Shown here: one piece after another, positions 16,729 to 25,881 of the stretch | How the letters are laid out: every line of letters begins with the position of its first letter | Position numbering within the stretch: the first letter of the stretch is position 1 | Assembly: GCF_013030945.1 (NCBI RefSeq) | Contig: NZ_JABBXF010000103.1 | Location: forward strand, 1-39,145 | Reading direction: 5' to 3' | Source of the DNA: Streptomyces morookaense | Lineage (GTDB): Bacteria; Actinomycetota; Actinomycetes; Streptomycetales; Streptomycetaceae | DNA length: 39,145 bases | Translations under genes and position numbers: made by a program | The notes under the pieces: generated by a model | Told to the model about the DNA's origin: nothing | The model's database searches: none | Seen by the model: the letters and a program-made list of their open reading frames with translations, nothing else

Positions 16729-17754
16729 CTAGAAGACGGACTCCGCCTCATCCATCCGGCTCGCCGGCACCCGCTTCAGCTCGGTGACCGCGTCGGCGAT
16801 CGGCACCATCCGGATATCGGTCCCCTTGAGGGCCGTCATCTTGCCGAACTCCCCGCGGTGCGCAGCCTCGACGGCATGCCAGCCGAACCGCGTGGCGAGC
16901 ACCCGGTCGTACGCGGTCGGCGTGCCACCGCGCTGGACGTGGCCCAGGATGACCGGCCGGGCCTCCTTGCCGAGCCGCTTCTCCAGCTCGGCGGCCAGCT
17001 TGGTGCCGATGCCGGCGAAGCGCTCGTGGCCGAACTGGTCTATGGCGCCCTTGGCGTAGTCCATGGAACCCTCGGCCGGGTGCGCGCCCTCGGCGACGCA
17101 GATGACGGCGAACTTCTTGCCGCGGGCGAAGCGCTCCTCCACCATCGAGACGAGGTCGGCGGGGTCGAAGGGCCGCTCCGGCAGGCAGATGCCGTGGGCG
17201 CCGCCGGCCATGCCGGACTCCAGGGCGATCCAGCCGGCGTGCCGGCCCATGACCTCGACGACCATCACGCGCTGGTGCGACTCGGCGGTGGTCTTGAGAC
17301 GGTCGATGGCCTCCGTCGCGACGCCGACGGCGGTGTCGAAGCCGAAGGTGCGGTCGGTGGAGGAGATGTCGTTGTCGATGGTCTTGGGAACGCCGACGAC
17401 GGGCAGGCCCGCGTCCGAGAGCATCCGGGCGGCGGTCAGGGTGCCCTCGCCGCCGATGGGGATGAGGACGTCGATGCCGTACTCGCGGGCGAGTTCCTTG
17501 GAGCTCTCGCACGCCTCGCGCAGCCGGGCGCGCTCCAGGCGGGAGGAGCCGAGGATGGTGCCGCCGCGGGCCAGGATGCCGCTGACCGCGTCGAGGTCGA
17601 GTTTGCGGTGGCGTCCGTCGAGCAGGCCCTTGAAGCCGTCTTCGAAGCCGATGACCTCGTCGCCGTGGCCGACGACCGCGCGGTGCACGACCGAGCGGAT
17701 GACAGCGTTCAGGCCGGGGCAGTCGCCGCCCGCGGTGAGGACTCCGATGCGCAT
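16729..17754 (-). CDS. pfkA: 6-phosphofructokinase (actinobacterial group III)
   Basis: Phosphorylates fructose 6-phosphate in glycolysis (341 aa). Motifs: LTAGGDCPGLNAVIR near the N-terminus, IGGEGTL with Glu103-Gly104, PKTIDND with Lys124 and catalytic Asp127, MGRHAGWIAL and VILGHVQRGG. Gly104 is the residue associated with ATP use, whereas Lys124 is shared with PPi-dependent enzymes. Characterised streptomycete enzymes with this mixed signature use ATP, so ATP is the likely donor. AGGAG lies upstream of the ATG at 17754. A promoter with a perfect TTGACA is about 100 bp upstream. The gene is divergent from pta and part of a central-carbon cluster. Confidence 0.95.
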   Translation of the reverse strand: MRIGVLTAGGDCPGLNAVIRSVVHRAVVGHGDEVIGFEDGFKGLLDGRHRKLDLDAVSGILARGGTILGSSRLERARLREACESSKELAREYGIDVLIPIGGEGTLTAARMLSDAGLPVVGVPKTIDNDISSTDRTFGFDTAVGVATEAIDRLKTTAESHQRVMVVEVMGRHAGWIALESGMAGGAHGICLPERPFDPADLVSMVEERFARGKKFAVICVAEGAHPAEGSMDYAKGAIDQFGHERFAGIGTKLAAELEKRLGKEARPVILGHVQRGGTPTAYDRVLATRFGWHAVEAAHRGEFGKMTALKGTDIRMVPIADAVTELKRVPASRMDEAESVF

Positions 17755-17855
17755 CGTGCTGGTTCTCCTGCTCGCTACTGGTACCTGTGAGCCGCGCCGA
17801 TTGTTTCACGGCCCGGCCGCTGCTGCCGCATTCCGTCATCCCGGGCCTGACGCGC

Positions 17856-17884
17856 GCCTTATCCACGGGCGCAGGTATTGTCAA
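17856..17884 (-). promoter_or_regulatory. predicted pfkA promoter
   Basis: On the minus strand TTGACA (17884-17879) is followed by a 17-nt spacer and TAAGGC (17861-17856), a good HrdB-type -35 with a partial -10. The predicted 5' UTR to pfkA is about 95 nt. On the plus strand the same bases give TTGTCA (17878-17883), 17 nt, TAACGG (17901-17906), a weaker candidate for pta, so the divergent promoters may overlap. Confidence 0.5.
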
Positions 17885-17964
17885 GAGGGCAAGCCCACCT
17901 TAACGGGTTTATTTTCATGATCAGCAACACGGCGAAGCATCGAGACGCATCAAGGAGAGCACGC

Positions 17965-20061
17965 GTGACGCGCAGCGTGTACGTGACCGGGACCGACCGG
18001 GGCGACGGGCGCCAGGTCATCGAGCTGGGAGTCATGGAGCTCCTCACCCGCCAGGTGGACCGGGTGGGCGTCTTCCGCCCGCTGGTGCACGGCGACGGGC
18101 CGGACCGGCTCTTCGAACTGCTGCGGACCCGCTACCGGCTCGACCAGTCGCCGGAGACCGTCTACGGCCTGAGCTACGCCGAGGCCTCCGCCCTGCAGGC
18201 CGAGCGCGGCACGGACGAGCTGGTCTCGTCCCTCGTCGAGCGCTTCCACGCCGTGGCCCGCCGGTACGACTTCGTGCTCGTGCTCGGCACCGACTACGCG
18301 GGCTCCCAGCTCCCCGACGAGCTGGCCCTCAACGCCCGGCTGGCCAACGAGTTCGGCGCCTCCGTCATCACGGTCGTCGGCGGCCAGCAGCAGTCGGCCG
18401 AGTCGGTGCGCGCCGAGGCCCGCAACGCCTACCGCGCCTACGCGACCCTGGGCTGCGACGTCGTCGCCCTCGTCGTCAACCGGGTCGCCCCCGCCGACCG
18501 CGAGGCCGTCGCCGAGCAGCTCGCCGGGAGCCTGCCGGTGCCGTGCTTCGCGCTTCCCGAGGAGGCCTCGCTCTCCGCCCCGACCGTGGCGCAGATCGTG
18601 CGGACGCTGGGCGCCGAGGTGCTGCTGGGCGACGCGGCCGGACTGGACCGCGACGCCCGCGACTTCGTCTTCGGCGGCGCGATGCTCCCGGTCTTCCTGC
18701 CGGCCCTGACCGAAGGCTGCCTCGTCGTCACCCCCGGCGACCGCGTGGACCTGATCGTCGGCGCCCTCGCCGCGCACAGCGCCGGCGCCCCCACCATCGC
18801 GGGCGTGCTGCTGACGCTGGACGAGCGCCCCGGCCCGGACATCCTCGCCCTGGCCGGCCGGCTGGCCCCGGGCACCCCGGTGATCTCCGTGCCGGGCGGC
18901 TCCTTCCCGACCGCGGCCGAACTGTTCTCCATCGAGGGCAAGCTGGGCGCCGAGTCGCCGCGCAAGGCCGAGACCGCGCTCGGCCTCTTCGAACGGCACG
19001 TGGACACCGCCGCGCTGGCGAACCGTATCTCCGTCGCCGGCTCCGGCCGCGTCACGCCGATGATGTTCGAACACACCCTCATCGAGCGCTCCCGCTCCGC
19101 CCGCCGCCGCGTGGTGCTGCCCGAGGGCACCGAGGACCGTGTGCTGCGCGCCGCCGACGTGCTGCTGCGCCGCGACGTCTGCGACCTCACCCTGCTGGGC
19201 GAGGAGGACGCCGTCCGCAAGCGCGCCGCCGAGCTCGGCATCGACCTGGGCGGGGCGCAGGTCATCGACCCGCAGACCTCCCCGCTGCGCGAGCGCTTCG
19301 CCGAGATCTACGCCAAGGCCCGGGCCCACAAGGGCATGACCGTGGAGCTGGCGCACGACGTGGTCGCCGACGTCTCCTACTTCGGCACCCTGATGGTCCA
19401 GGAGGGCCTGGCCGACGGCATGGTCTCCGGCGCGGTGCACTCCACCGCCGCCACCATCCGCCCCGCCTTCGAGATCATCAAGACGGCGCCGGGCGCCCAG
19501 ATCGTCTCCTCGGTCTTCTTCATGTGCCTGGCCGACCGGGTCCTGGTCTACGGCGACTGCGCGGTCAACCCCGACCCGAACGCCGAGCAGCTGGCGGACA
19601 TCGCCATCCAGTCCGCCGCCACCGCCACCCAGTTCGGCGTGGAGCCGCGGATCGCGATGCTCTCGTACTCCACCGGAACCTCCGGCTCCGGCGCGGACGT
19701 CGACAAGGTCCGCCGGGCCACCGAGCTCGTCCGCGAGCGCCGTCCCGACCTGCTGGTCGAGGGCCCGATCCAGTACGACGCCGCCGTGGACGCCAAGGTC
19801 GCCGCGACCAAGCTCCCCGGCTCCGAGGTCGCCGGCAAGGCCACGGTGCTGGTCTTCCCCGACCTCAACACCGGCAACAACACCTACAAGGCCGTGCAGC
19901 GGTCGGCCGGTGCGGTCGCGGTCGGCCCGGTGCTGCAGGGTCTGCGCAAGCCCGTCAACGACCTCTCCCGCGGCGCGCTGGTGCAGGACATCGTGAACAC
20001 CGTCGCGATCACCGCCATCCAGGCGCAGGGCGAGCAGCCCAGCGAGCGCACCGAGCCCTGA
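17965..20061 (+). CDS. pta: phosphate acetyltransferase (long form)
   Basis: Converts acetyl-CoA and phosphate to acetyl phosphate (698 aa, the size of the long E. coli-type enzyme). Three regions are visible: an N-terminal BioD-like P-loop domain (residues about 1-210), a DRTGG-type middle domain (about 215-330) and the catalytic PTA_PTB domain (about 370-690: VLPEGTEDRVLRAA, DGMVSGAVHSTAATIRPAFEII, SYSTGTSGSGADVDKVRRA, LVFPDLNTGNNTYKAVQR). The N-terminal loop reads VTGTDRGDGRQ and lacks the Walker-A Gly-Lys-Ser/Thr, so this domain is probably structural or regulatory. The GTG at 17965 follows AAGGAG; an open extension to 17878 was rejected for lack of a ribosome site. ackA follows 87 nt on. 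Confidence 0.95.
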   Translation: MTRSVYVTGTDRGDGRQVIELGVMELLTRQVDRVGVFRPLVHGDGPDRLFELLRTRYRLDQSPETVYGLSYAEASALQAERGTDELVSSLVERFHAVARRYDFVLVLGTDYAGSQLPDELALNARLANEFGASVITVVGGQQQSAESVRAEARNAYRAYATLGCDVVALVVNRVAPADREAVAEQLAGSLPVPCFALPEEASLSAPTVAQIVRTLGAEVLLGDAAGLDRDARDFVFGGAMLPVFLPALTEGCLVVTPGDRVDLIVGALAAHSAGAPTIAGVLLTLDERPGPDILALAGRLAPGTPVISVPGGSFPTAAELFSIEGKLGAESPRKAETALGLFERHVDTAALANRISVAGSGRVTPMMFEHTLIERSRSARRRVVLPEGTEDRVLRAADVLLRRDVCDLTLLGEEDAVRKRAAELGIDLGGAQVIDPQTSPLRERFAEIYAKARAHKGMTVELAHDVVADVSYFGTLMVQEGLADGMVSGAVHSTAATIRPAFEIIKTAPGAQIVSSVFFMCLADRVLVYGDCAVNPDPNAEQLADIAIQSAATATQFGVEPRIAMLSYSTGTSGSGADVDKVRRATELVRERRPDLLVEGPIQYDAAVDAKVAATKLPGSEVAGKATVLVFPDLNTGNNTYKAVQRSAGAVAVGPVLQGLRKPVNDLSRGALVQDIVNTVAITAIQAQGEQPSERTEP

Positions 20062-20068
20062 TGCGGCC

Positions 20069-20100
20069 GCCGGGGCCGGGGCGCGCAGCCCGGCCCCGGC
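20069..20100 (+). terminator. 12-bp hairpin between pta and ackA
   Basis: GCCGGGGCCGGG at 20069-20080 is perfectly complementary to CCCGGCCCCGGC at 20089-20100, with an 8-nt loop. It fills much of the 87-nt gap. It may be a partial terminator, an RNA-processing site or a stabiliser within the pta-ackA transcript. Confidence 0.5.
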
Positions 20101-20148
20101 ACCGTCCGAGCCCTCACCAACCCCACACGGAAAGCCCCTCAGCCCTTC

Positions 20149-21360
<1,212 letters not shown>

Positions 21361-21419
21361 TCACCACCTGTTCCTCGGTCGTTCCCACAGCTCGAATATT
21401 CCGCTCCGAAACAAACCGA

Positions 21420-21432
21420 TAGGATCTGCCCC
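21420..21432 (+). promoter_or_regulatory. predicted -10 box of a leaderless pyk promoter
   Basis: TAGGAT at 21420-21425 lies 7 nt before the pyk ATG, so transcription would begin at or next to the start codon. No purine-rich ribosome site precedes the ATG. No convincing -35 is present at 17-18 nt. Confidence 0.5.
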
Positions 21433-22860
21433 ATGCGCCGTTCCAAAATCGTCTGCACCCTGGGCCCCGCCGTCGACTCCTTCGACCAGCTGAAGACGCT
21501 GATCGAGGCCGGTATGAACGTGGCCCGTTTCAACATGAGCCACGGGTCCCACGCGGAGCACGAGGAGCGGTACCACCGCCTCCGCAAGGCCTCCGAGGAG
21601 ACCGGCCGCCCCGTCGGCGTGCTGGCCGACCTCCAGGGCCCGAAGATCCGTCTGGAGACCTTCGCGGACGGCCCCGTGGAGCTGGTGCGCGGCGACGAGT
21701 TCACCATCACCACCGAGGACGTCCCCGGCGACAGGACCATCTGCGGCACGACCTACAAGGGCCTGCCCGGTGACGTCGTCAAGGGCGACCAGGTCCTGAT
21801 CAACGACGGCAACGTCGAGCTGCGGGTCACCGAGGTCGACGGCCCGCGTGTGAAGACGATCGTCATCGAGGGCGGCGTCATCTCCGACCACAAGGGCATC
21901 AACCTGCCCGGCGCGGCGGTGAACGTCCCGGCGCTGTCCGAGAAGGACGTCGAGGACCTGAAGTTCGCACTCGCGATGGGCTGCGACATGGTCGCGCTGT
22001 CCTTCGTCCGCGACGCCGCGGACGTCCGTGACGTCCACCGCGTCATGGACCAGGTCGGCCGCCGGGTCCCGGTCATCGCCAAGGTCGAGAAGCCGCAGGC
22101 CGTCGAGAACATGCACGAGGTCGTCATGGCCTTCGACGGTGTGATGGTGGCGCGCGGCGACCTGGCGGTGGAGTACCCGCTGGAGAAGGTCCCGATGGTG
22201 CAGAAGCGGCTCATCGAGATGTGCCGCCGCAACGCCAAGCCGGTGATCGTGGCGACCCAGATGATGGAGTCGATGATCACCAACTCGCGCCCCACGCGTG
22301 CCGAGGCGTCGGACGTCGCCAACGCGATCCTGGACGGCGCGGACGCGGTCATGCTGTCGGCGGAGTCCTCGGTCGGCGCCTACCCGATCGAGACCGTCAA
22401 GACGATGTCCCGCATCGTCGAGGCCGCGGAGCAGGAGCTGCTGTCGAAGGGCCTGCAGCCGCTGGTCCCCGGCAAGAAGCCGCGCACCCAGGGCGGTTCG
22501 GTCGCCCGCGCGGCCTGCGAGATCGCGGACTTCCTGGGCGGCAAGGCGCTCGTCGCCTTCACCAAGTCCGGTGACACGGCCCGCCGCCTGTCCCGCTACC
22601 GCACGGTCCAGCCGATCCTGGCCTTCACCACGGACGCCGCGACCCGCAACCAGCTGACCCTGAGCTGGGGCGTCGAGACCTATGTCGTGCCGCACGTGGA
22701 CAACACGGACGCCATGGTCGACCTCGTCGACGCCGAGCTGCTGAAGCTCAAGCGCTACAACGAGGGCGACACGATGGTCATCACGGCGGGCTCCCCGCCC
22801 GGCGTGCCCGGCACGACCAACATGGTGCGGGTGCACCACCTGGGCGGCGAGAACCGGTAG
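21433..22860 (+). CDS. pyk: pyruvate kinase
   Basis: Last step of glycolysis, phosphoenolpyruvate plus ADP to pyruvate plus ATP (475 aa). Motifs: MRRSKIVCTLGPA, MNVARFNMSHG (substrate Arg and K+-site residues), LADLQGPKIR, the catalytic Lys in VIAKVEKPQAVENM, metal ligands in VMVARGDLAVEYP and the substrate Thr in PVIVATQMMESMI. The C-terminal allosteric domain runs from about residue 355. The start matches the usual bacterial N-terminus. There is no Shine-Dalgarno and a -10-like TAGGAT sits 7 nt upstream, suggesting leaderless translation. A strong terminator follows. Confidence 0.96.
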   Translation: MRRSKIVCTLGPAVDSFDQLKTLIEAGMNVARFNMSHGSHAEHEERYHRLRKASEETGRPVGVLADLQGPKIRLETFADGPVELVRGDEFTITTEDVPGDRTICGTTYKGLPGDVVKGDQVLINDGNVELRVTEVDGPRVKTIVIEGGVISDHKGINLPGAAVNVPALSEKDVEDLKFALAMGCDMVALSFVRDAADVRDVHRVMDQVGRRVPVIAKVEKPQAVENMHEVVMAFDGVMVARGDLAVEYPLEKVPMVQKRLIEMCRRNAKPVIVATQMMESMITNSRPTRAEASDVANAILDGADAVMLSAESSVGAYPIETVKTMSRIVEAAEQELLSKGLQPLVPGKKPRTQGGSVARAACEIADFLGGKALVAFTKSGDTARRLSRYRTVQPILAFTTDAATRNQLTLSWGVETYVVPHVDNTDAMVDLVDAELLKLKRYNEGDTMVITAGSPPGVPGTTNMVRVHHLGGENR

Positions 22861-22892
22861 GTTCTGCCTTTCGCAGGTCGTACGGACAGATG

Positions 22893-22940
22893 CGGCGGTG
22901 GCCGCCACTCCCCGGTGGGGGTGGCGGCCACCGCCGTTTT
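22893..22940. terminator. rho-independent-type terminator between pyk and the Ser/Pro-rich protein
   Basis: A perfect 16-bp stem (CGGCGGTGGCCGCCAC / GTGGCGGCCACCGCCG), with further CCCC/GGGG pairing in the loop, is followed by TTTT on the plus strand. It lies between convergent genes. Confidence 0.85.
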
Positions 22941-22965
22941 CCTGCTTTTACGAGTTGTACGAGTT

Positions 22966-24180
22966 TTACGAGTACGTGCCGTCGGTGAGGTACTGGTGCA
23001 GGTTCGGGATGTGCAGCGTCCCGCCGAACTGCCCGGCCTGGCGGAGCTTCACATGGGTGAAGAAGATCGGGATGGGCAGCTTCAGTCCCGGGATCATCGG
23101 GGGCAGGCTGGTCGGCGACTGGGTCGACGGGATCAGCCCGAGCAGGTTGCCCTTCAACTCCTCGGTGTACAGGGTCACCTTGCCGCCGGTGACCGTGGAG
23201 TTCGTCCCTATGCCGGCGACGTGGTACTCCTTGCCCCCGCTGTTGACGATCTGGTGCAGGTCCTTGATCGCGATCGAGTCGGCGGTGAACTTGAGGACCG
23301 GCTTCGGCTGCCCGTTCACCATGGTGATCTTCTTGACGCCCTCGTAGGTCAGCCCGTTGAGGGTGAGCATGCTCGCTTCCAGGTACCAGGGCTGGTTCGG
23401 GAAGGCGTGGTGCTCGTTCTCGTCGACGACGTTGCCCTTGGGGCAGGGGGGCAGGCCGGTACCCGAAGGGTCGGGGGTCGGGCTCGCGGTCACGCTCGCG
23501 CTCGGGGACGGGCTGGCAGAGGCGGACGGCGCCGCGGCGGCGGGCTTGTCCGCCGCCGGATGTCCGGAGGGCGAGGGGCTCGTGCTCGGCGAGGGTGAAG
23601 CCGACGGCGACGCGGAAGCCGACACGGACGGAGACGCGGACGGCCTCGGCGCAGCCGGTACCGCCTTCTTGCCGCCCCCGTCGAGGATCTCGCCGAGCTT
23701 GGCGCCGAGGCCGAGCGGGTCGAGGGGGTTGAACGTCTTGGAGGGCGAGGCGGAGGGCGACGGGGAGGCGGACGGCGACGGCGAGGCCTCCGGGGGCGCG
23801 ACGGGCTTGGCCGCACGCGGTGAACCGCCCTTGTCCGGAGAGGGCTTGGGAGAGGGAGACGGCGACGTCGCCGCACTCGGGCTCGCACCGGGGCTCGCGC
23901 TCGCACGCGCGTCGGCGCCGGGCGTGGCGGTCGGCGTGGCCGCCTCGTCCGCCGCCTGGTCGGGCGCGTTGGCGCACTGCGCGTCCCCGAAAGGCCGCGG
24001 CTCGGACGGCTTGGCCTGGGCCAGGGTGGGCGTCAGCCCCATCCCCATCAGCACCGCACTCGGCATGGCGACGAGGGCGACGGCCTTGCCGGCGGGCATG
24101 TGCAGGCGGGCGAGCAGCGGTTTGCGGGGCGCCGCATGGCGCGGGCCGGTTCTCGGCTCACCGGTCTCGTCAGTCGGCAC
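22966..24180 (-). CDS. secreted Ser/Pro-rich protein, operon partner of DUF6114/DUF6230
   Basis: Predicted exported protein (404 aa). After a 25-30-residue charged leader comes a hydrophobic segment ending LAQA (about residues 32-56), probably a signal peptide or anchor. Residues about 75-225 are low-complexity SPSPSASPSP-type sequence of the kind that spans cell walls, broken by a short folded-looking stretch (FNPLDPLGLGAKLGEILDG). The C-terminal part (about 230-404) starts at LPPCPKGNVVDENEH and looks globular and beta-rich. The GTG at 24180 overlaps the DUF6114 gene by 11 nt, so the two are coupled. No enzyme motif is recognised; an envelope-associated or substrate-presenting role is only a guess. 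Confidence 0.8.
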   Translation of the reverse strand: MPTDETGEPRTGPRHAAPRKPLLARLHMPAGKAVALVAMPSAVLMGMGLTPTLAQAKPSEPRPFGDAQCANAPDQAADEAATPTATPGADARASASPGASPSAATSPSPSPKPSPDKGGSPRAAKPVAPPEASPSPSASPSPSASPSKTFNPLDPLGLGAKLGEILDGGGKKAVPAAPRPSASPSVSASASPSASPSPSTSPSPSGHPAADKPAAAAPSASASPSPSASVTASPTPDPSGTGLPPCPKGNVVDENEHHAFPNQPWYLEASMLTLNGLTYEGVKKITMVNGQPKPVLKFTADSIAIKDLHQIVNSGGKEYHVAGIGTNSTVTGGKVTLYTEELKGNLLGLIPSTQSPTSLPPMIPGLKLPIPIFFTHVKLRQAGQFGGTLHIPNLHQYLTDGTYS

Positions 24181-24613
24181 GGGACGCCCCTTCGCCTTCG
24201 CCCGCGGCCGCCTCCGGAGTGCCCGGCATCCAGGAGACGCCGAGGCCGCCGCCGATCAGGGCGAGCAGGAAGCCCACGATGAAGGCCCCGAAGTTGGAGA
24301 CGACGAGGGAGACCAGGGCGAGCAGGATCGCCGCGACGCCGGCGAACACCCGCGACTGCGGCTGGAACCACATGGTCAGGCCGAGCACGACCAGGAGCAC
24401 CCCTATGATCAGCGAGCCCGCGCCGGCGGTCGTGGCCAGCCGGATGCTGAGGTCGCCCAGCGTCACCGTCTGGTACGGGATGTACATGATCGGGAACCCG
24501 GCGAGCAGCGTCAACAGCCCGCCCCAGAAGGGGCGTCGGCCCCGCCAGTCCCAGAACGAACGGCGGGTGCGGCCGAGAGTGTCCATCAGCCGTGGTCGCG
24601 TTTCGGCGCTCAT
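24170..24613 (-). CDS. DUF6114 family membrane protein
   Basis: Small integral membrane protein (147 aa) with four likely helices: GGLLTLLAGFPIMYIPY, TTAGAGSLIIGVLLVVLGLTMW, VFAGVAAILLALVSLVVSNFG and FIVGFLLALIGGGLGVSW. The N-terminus is basic (RTRRSFWDWRGRRPFWG) and the C-terminus acidic. The layout matches the actinobacterial DUF6114 family as I recall it. GAGGAG precedes the ATG at 24613. It lies between the DUF6230 gene (101 nt upstream) and the Ser/Pro-rich gene (11-nt overlap), consistent with one operon. Function is unknown. Confidence 0.82.
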   Translation of the reverse strand: MSAETRPRLMDTLGRTRRSFWDWRGRRPFWGGLLTLLAGFPIMYIPYQTVTLGDLSIRLATTAGAGSLIIGVLLVVLGLTMWFQPQSRVFAGVAAILLALVSLVVSNFGAFIVGFLLALIGGGLGVSWMPGTPEAAAGEGEGASRAD

Positions 24614-24714
24614 GGTGTACAGCTCCTCGGGACTGGCGGATCGGTGGTACGTGAGCACAGCAGGGTACGGGGACGGAGGTGCAAGTCCGTTCCCGTACCC
24701 GCCTGTTCAGTGCT

Positions 24715-25347
24715 TCACTGCTTCGGGCACGGAGTCTTTCCCATGCTCACGTTCAGGTTCAGCCCGGGCAGGGTGAACGTTCCGGCCGAAGTGGCCCAGG
24801 CGCGCTGGTCGACATGGTTGAAGAACACCTCGTCGGCCTGCTGGGAGAACGAGCCGGGCACATAGGCGCCTCTGCCGTTCTCGCCGGGCTTCGCCGGGCC
24901 GGGCCCCTTGGTCGTGGAGTCCACGGCCACGCCGATGTCGACGCCCTTGAACGTCGCGTCGGCGTGCATGTCGTCGGCGTCGATGAAGAGCTTCTCCGCC
25001 TGGACCTTCTCCTTGTCGGTCCCGGCCTTCAGAAGCATCGACACATCACCGAACGGAGTCGGAACGGTGACCGCCTGGCACAGCTTGGTGATCTCCGCGG
25101 AGTTCAGACCGACCACGGCGACGGGCTTGTTGCCCACCTTGGTGACGTCATTGGCGCCGTACTGGACGAAACCCGTGCCGTGCAAGGATTCCGCCGTCAC
25201 CTGGAACTGCTGCCCCGAAACACTGAACGACGCCGCCAGCGCACCCTGCGCTATCGCCACCCCGATCGCGGCGGAGGCCGCCACGCTGGGGACCATGACG
25301 ACGGCGAACCGTCGCCATCTCGTCCCGCCACGAGCCTGGGACTTCAT
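24715..25347 (-). CDS. DUF6230 family secreted protein
   Basis: Exported 210-aa protein. MKSQARGGTRWRRF is followed by a hydrophobic signal-like segment (AVVMVPSVAASAAIGVAIAQ) with likely cleavage after ALA-A near residue 39. The mature part is beta-rich (FSVSGQQFQVTAESLHGTGFVQYG, with NHVDQRAWATSAGTFTLPGLNLNVSMG near the end) and ends CPKQ. It resembles DUF6230. Some relatives are labelled cholesterol esterase in databases, but I see no GxSxG serine-hydrolase motif, so that label should not be copied. GAAGGAGG before the ATG at 25347 is strong. It is the first gene of the DUF6230-DUF6114-Ser/Pro-rich operon. Confidence 0.82.
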   Translation of the reverse strand: MKSQARGGTRWRRFAVVMVPSVAASAAIGVAIAQGALAASFSVSGQQFQVTAESLHGTGFVQYGANDVTKVGNKPVAVVGLNSAEITKLCQAVTVPTPFGDVSMLLKAGTDKEKVQAEKLFIDADDMHADATFKGVDIGVAVDSTTKGPGPAKPGENGRGAYVPGSFSQQADEVFFNHVDQRAWATSAGTFTLPGLNLNVSMGKTPCPKQ

Positions 25348-25676
25348 GACACATTCCTCCTTCTCGGACGTACATCTCCGGCACGGGCGGGAGCCTCGTA
25401 CCCCGGAGGGGAGAGCTGTTACGTCCTCGGGAAGGAGAGCGCCGTCGCATGACGGAGGCGCAGCGCGCCCGACACACCGGCGATCACCCCCGAGCGACAA
25501 CCAACGGCCACGCCTTCGCGCAACCCATGGGACAGGCACCGCCGTTGTGGCGGAGACCCCCCTGTCCCTGCTCGGTGGGGACCCAGGCGCACGCGCCGAC
25601 CGGATGGCCGACTGTGCGAATGGACCGAGCGTGCGGCCGATCGTGGTGCATTACGGGCCGGGGCACAAGAGGTTCA

Positions 25677-25690
25677 TTACTAGCGAGTAA
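25677..25690. promoter_or_regulatory. TTACTAGCGAGTAA palindrome, TetR-type operator candidate
   Basis: TTACT-AGCG-AGTAA has perfect 5-bp arms. It lies 330 bp upstream of the DUF6230 start. Motifs of this shape are typical TetR-family sites in actinobacteria, and a TetR gene starts 1.4 kb away; the link is inference. Confidence 0.4.
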
Positions 25691-25770
25691 CGGGGCGATA
25701 ACCACCGGATGCCCGGAGTGCATCAAGCACCCGCCAGAACGTGTCGCTCCGTGTCCACGAACAGTCGGAG

Positions 25771-25808
25771 AAAAAAGAAAAACCCGGGCGAATGCCCGGG
25801 CTCTTCTT
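25771..25808 (-). terminator. intrinsic terminator of the thioredoxin-TPR gene
   Basis: On the minus strand the stem GCCCGGG / CCCGGGC (loop 4 nt; 25800-25783) is followed by TTTTTCTTTTTT. This is a classic stem plus U-tract, uncommon in such GC-rich DNA, about 80 nt after the stop at 25882. Confidence 0.88.
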
Positions 25809-25881
25809 ACTGGCAGTAACTACGCCCTCGTTTACCAAGTTTTGGCAAAGCGCGGCTCCTGTGCCCCGTGGGACACAGGTG

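Larger units (their letters stand above)
25348..25881. other. 534-bp gap: DUF6230 leader, a palindrome and a terminator
   Basis: No open frame here has a ribosome site, codon pattern or recognisable product. The region holds the 5' leader of the DUF6230 gene, the TTACTAGCGAGTAA motif (25677-25690) and the terminator of the thioredoxin-TPR gene (25771-25808). On the minus strand a moderate stem (around 25535-25570) could form in the leader; I recognise no known riboswitch. Confidence 0.6.

Noticed and set aside
13896..16751. 951-codon open frame antisense to the FtsX-type permease
   Set aside because: Codon-position GC bias leaves the reverse frame open. The product is His/Arg/Gly-rich without motifs, while the forward frame has family motifs.
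22966..24180. DNA-level tandem repeat or CRISPR-like array in the Ser/Pro-rich gene (about 23460-23960)
   Set aside because: The repetition is short Ser-Pro/Ala codon runs within a coding frame, with no spacer structure.
24715..25347. Calling the DUF6230 protein a cholesterol esterase
   Set aside because: No GxSxG or other hydrolase motif is visible; the label appears to be inherited annotation.
25484..25726. 80-codon minus-strand frame in the DUF6230 leader
   Set aside because: No ribosome site or family resemblance, and it overlaps the palindrome at 25677.
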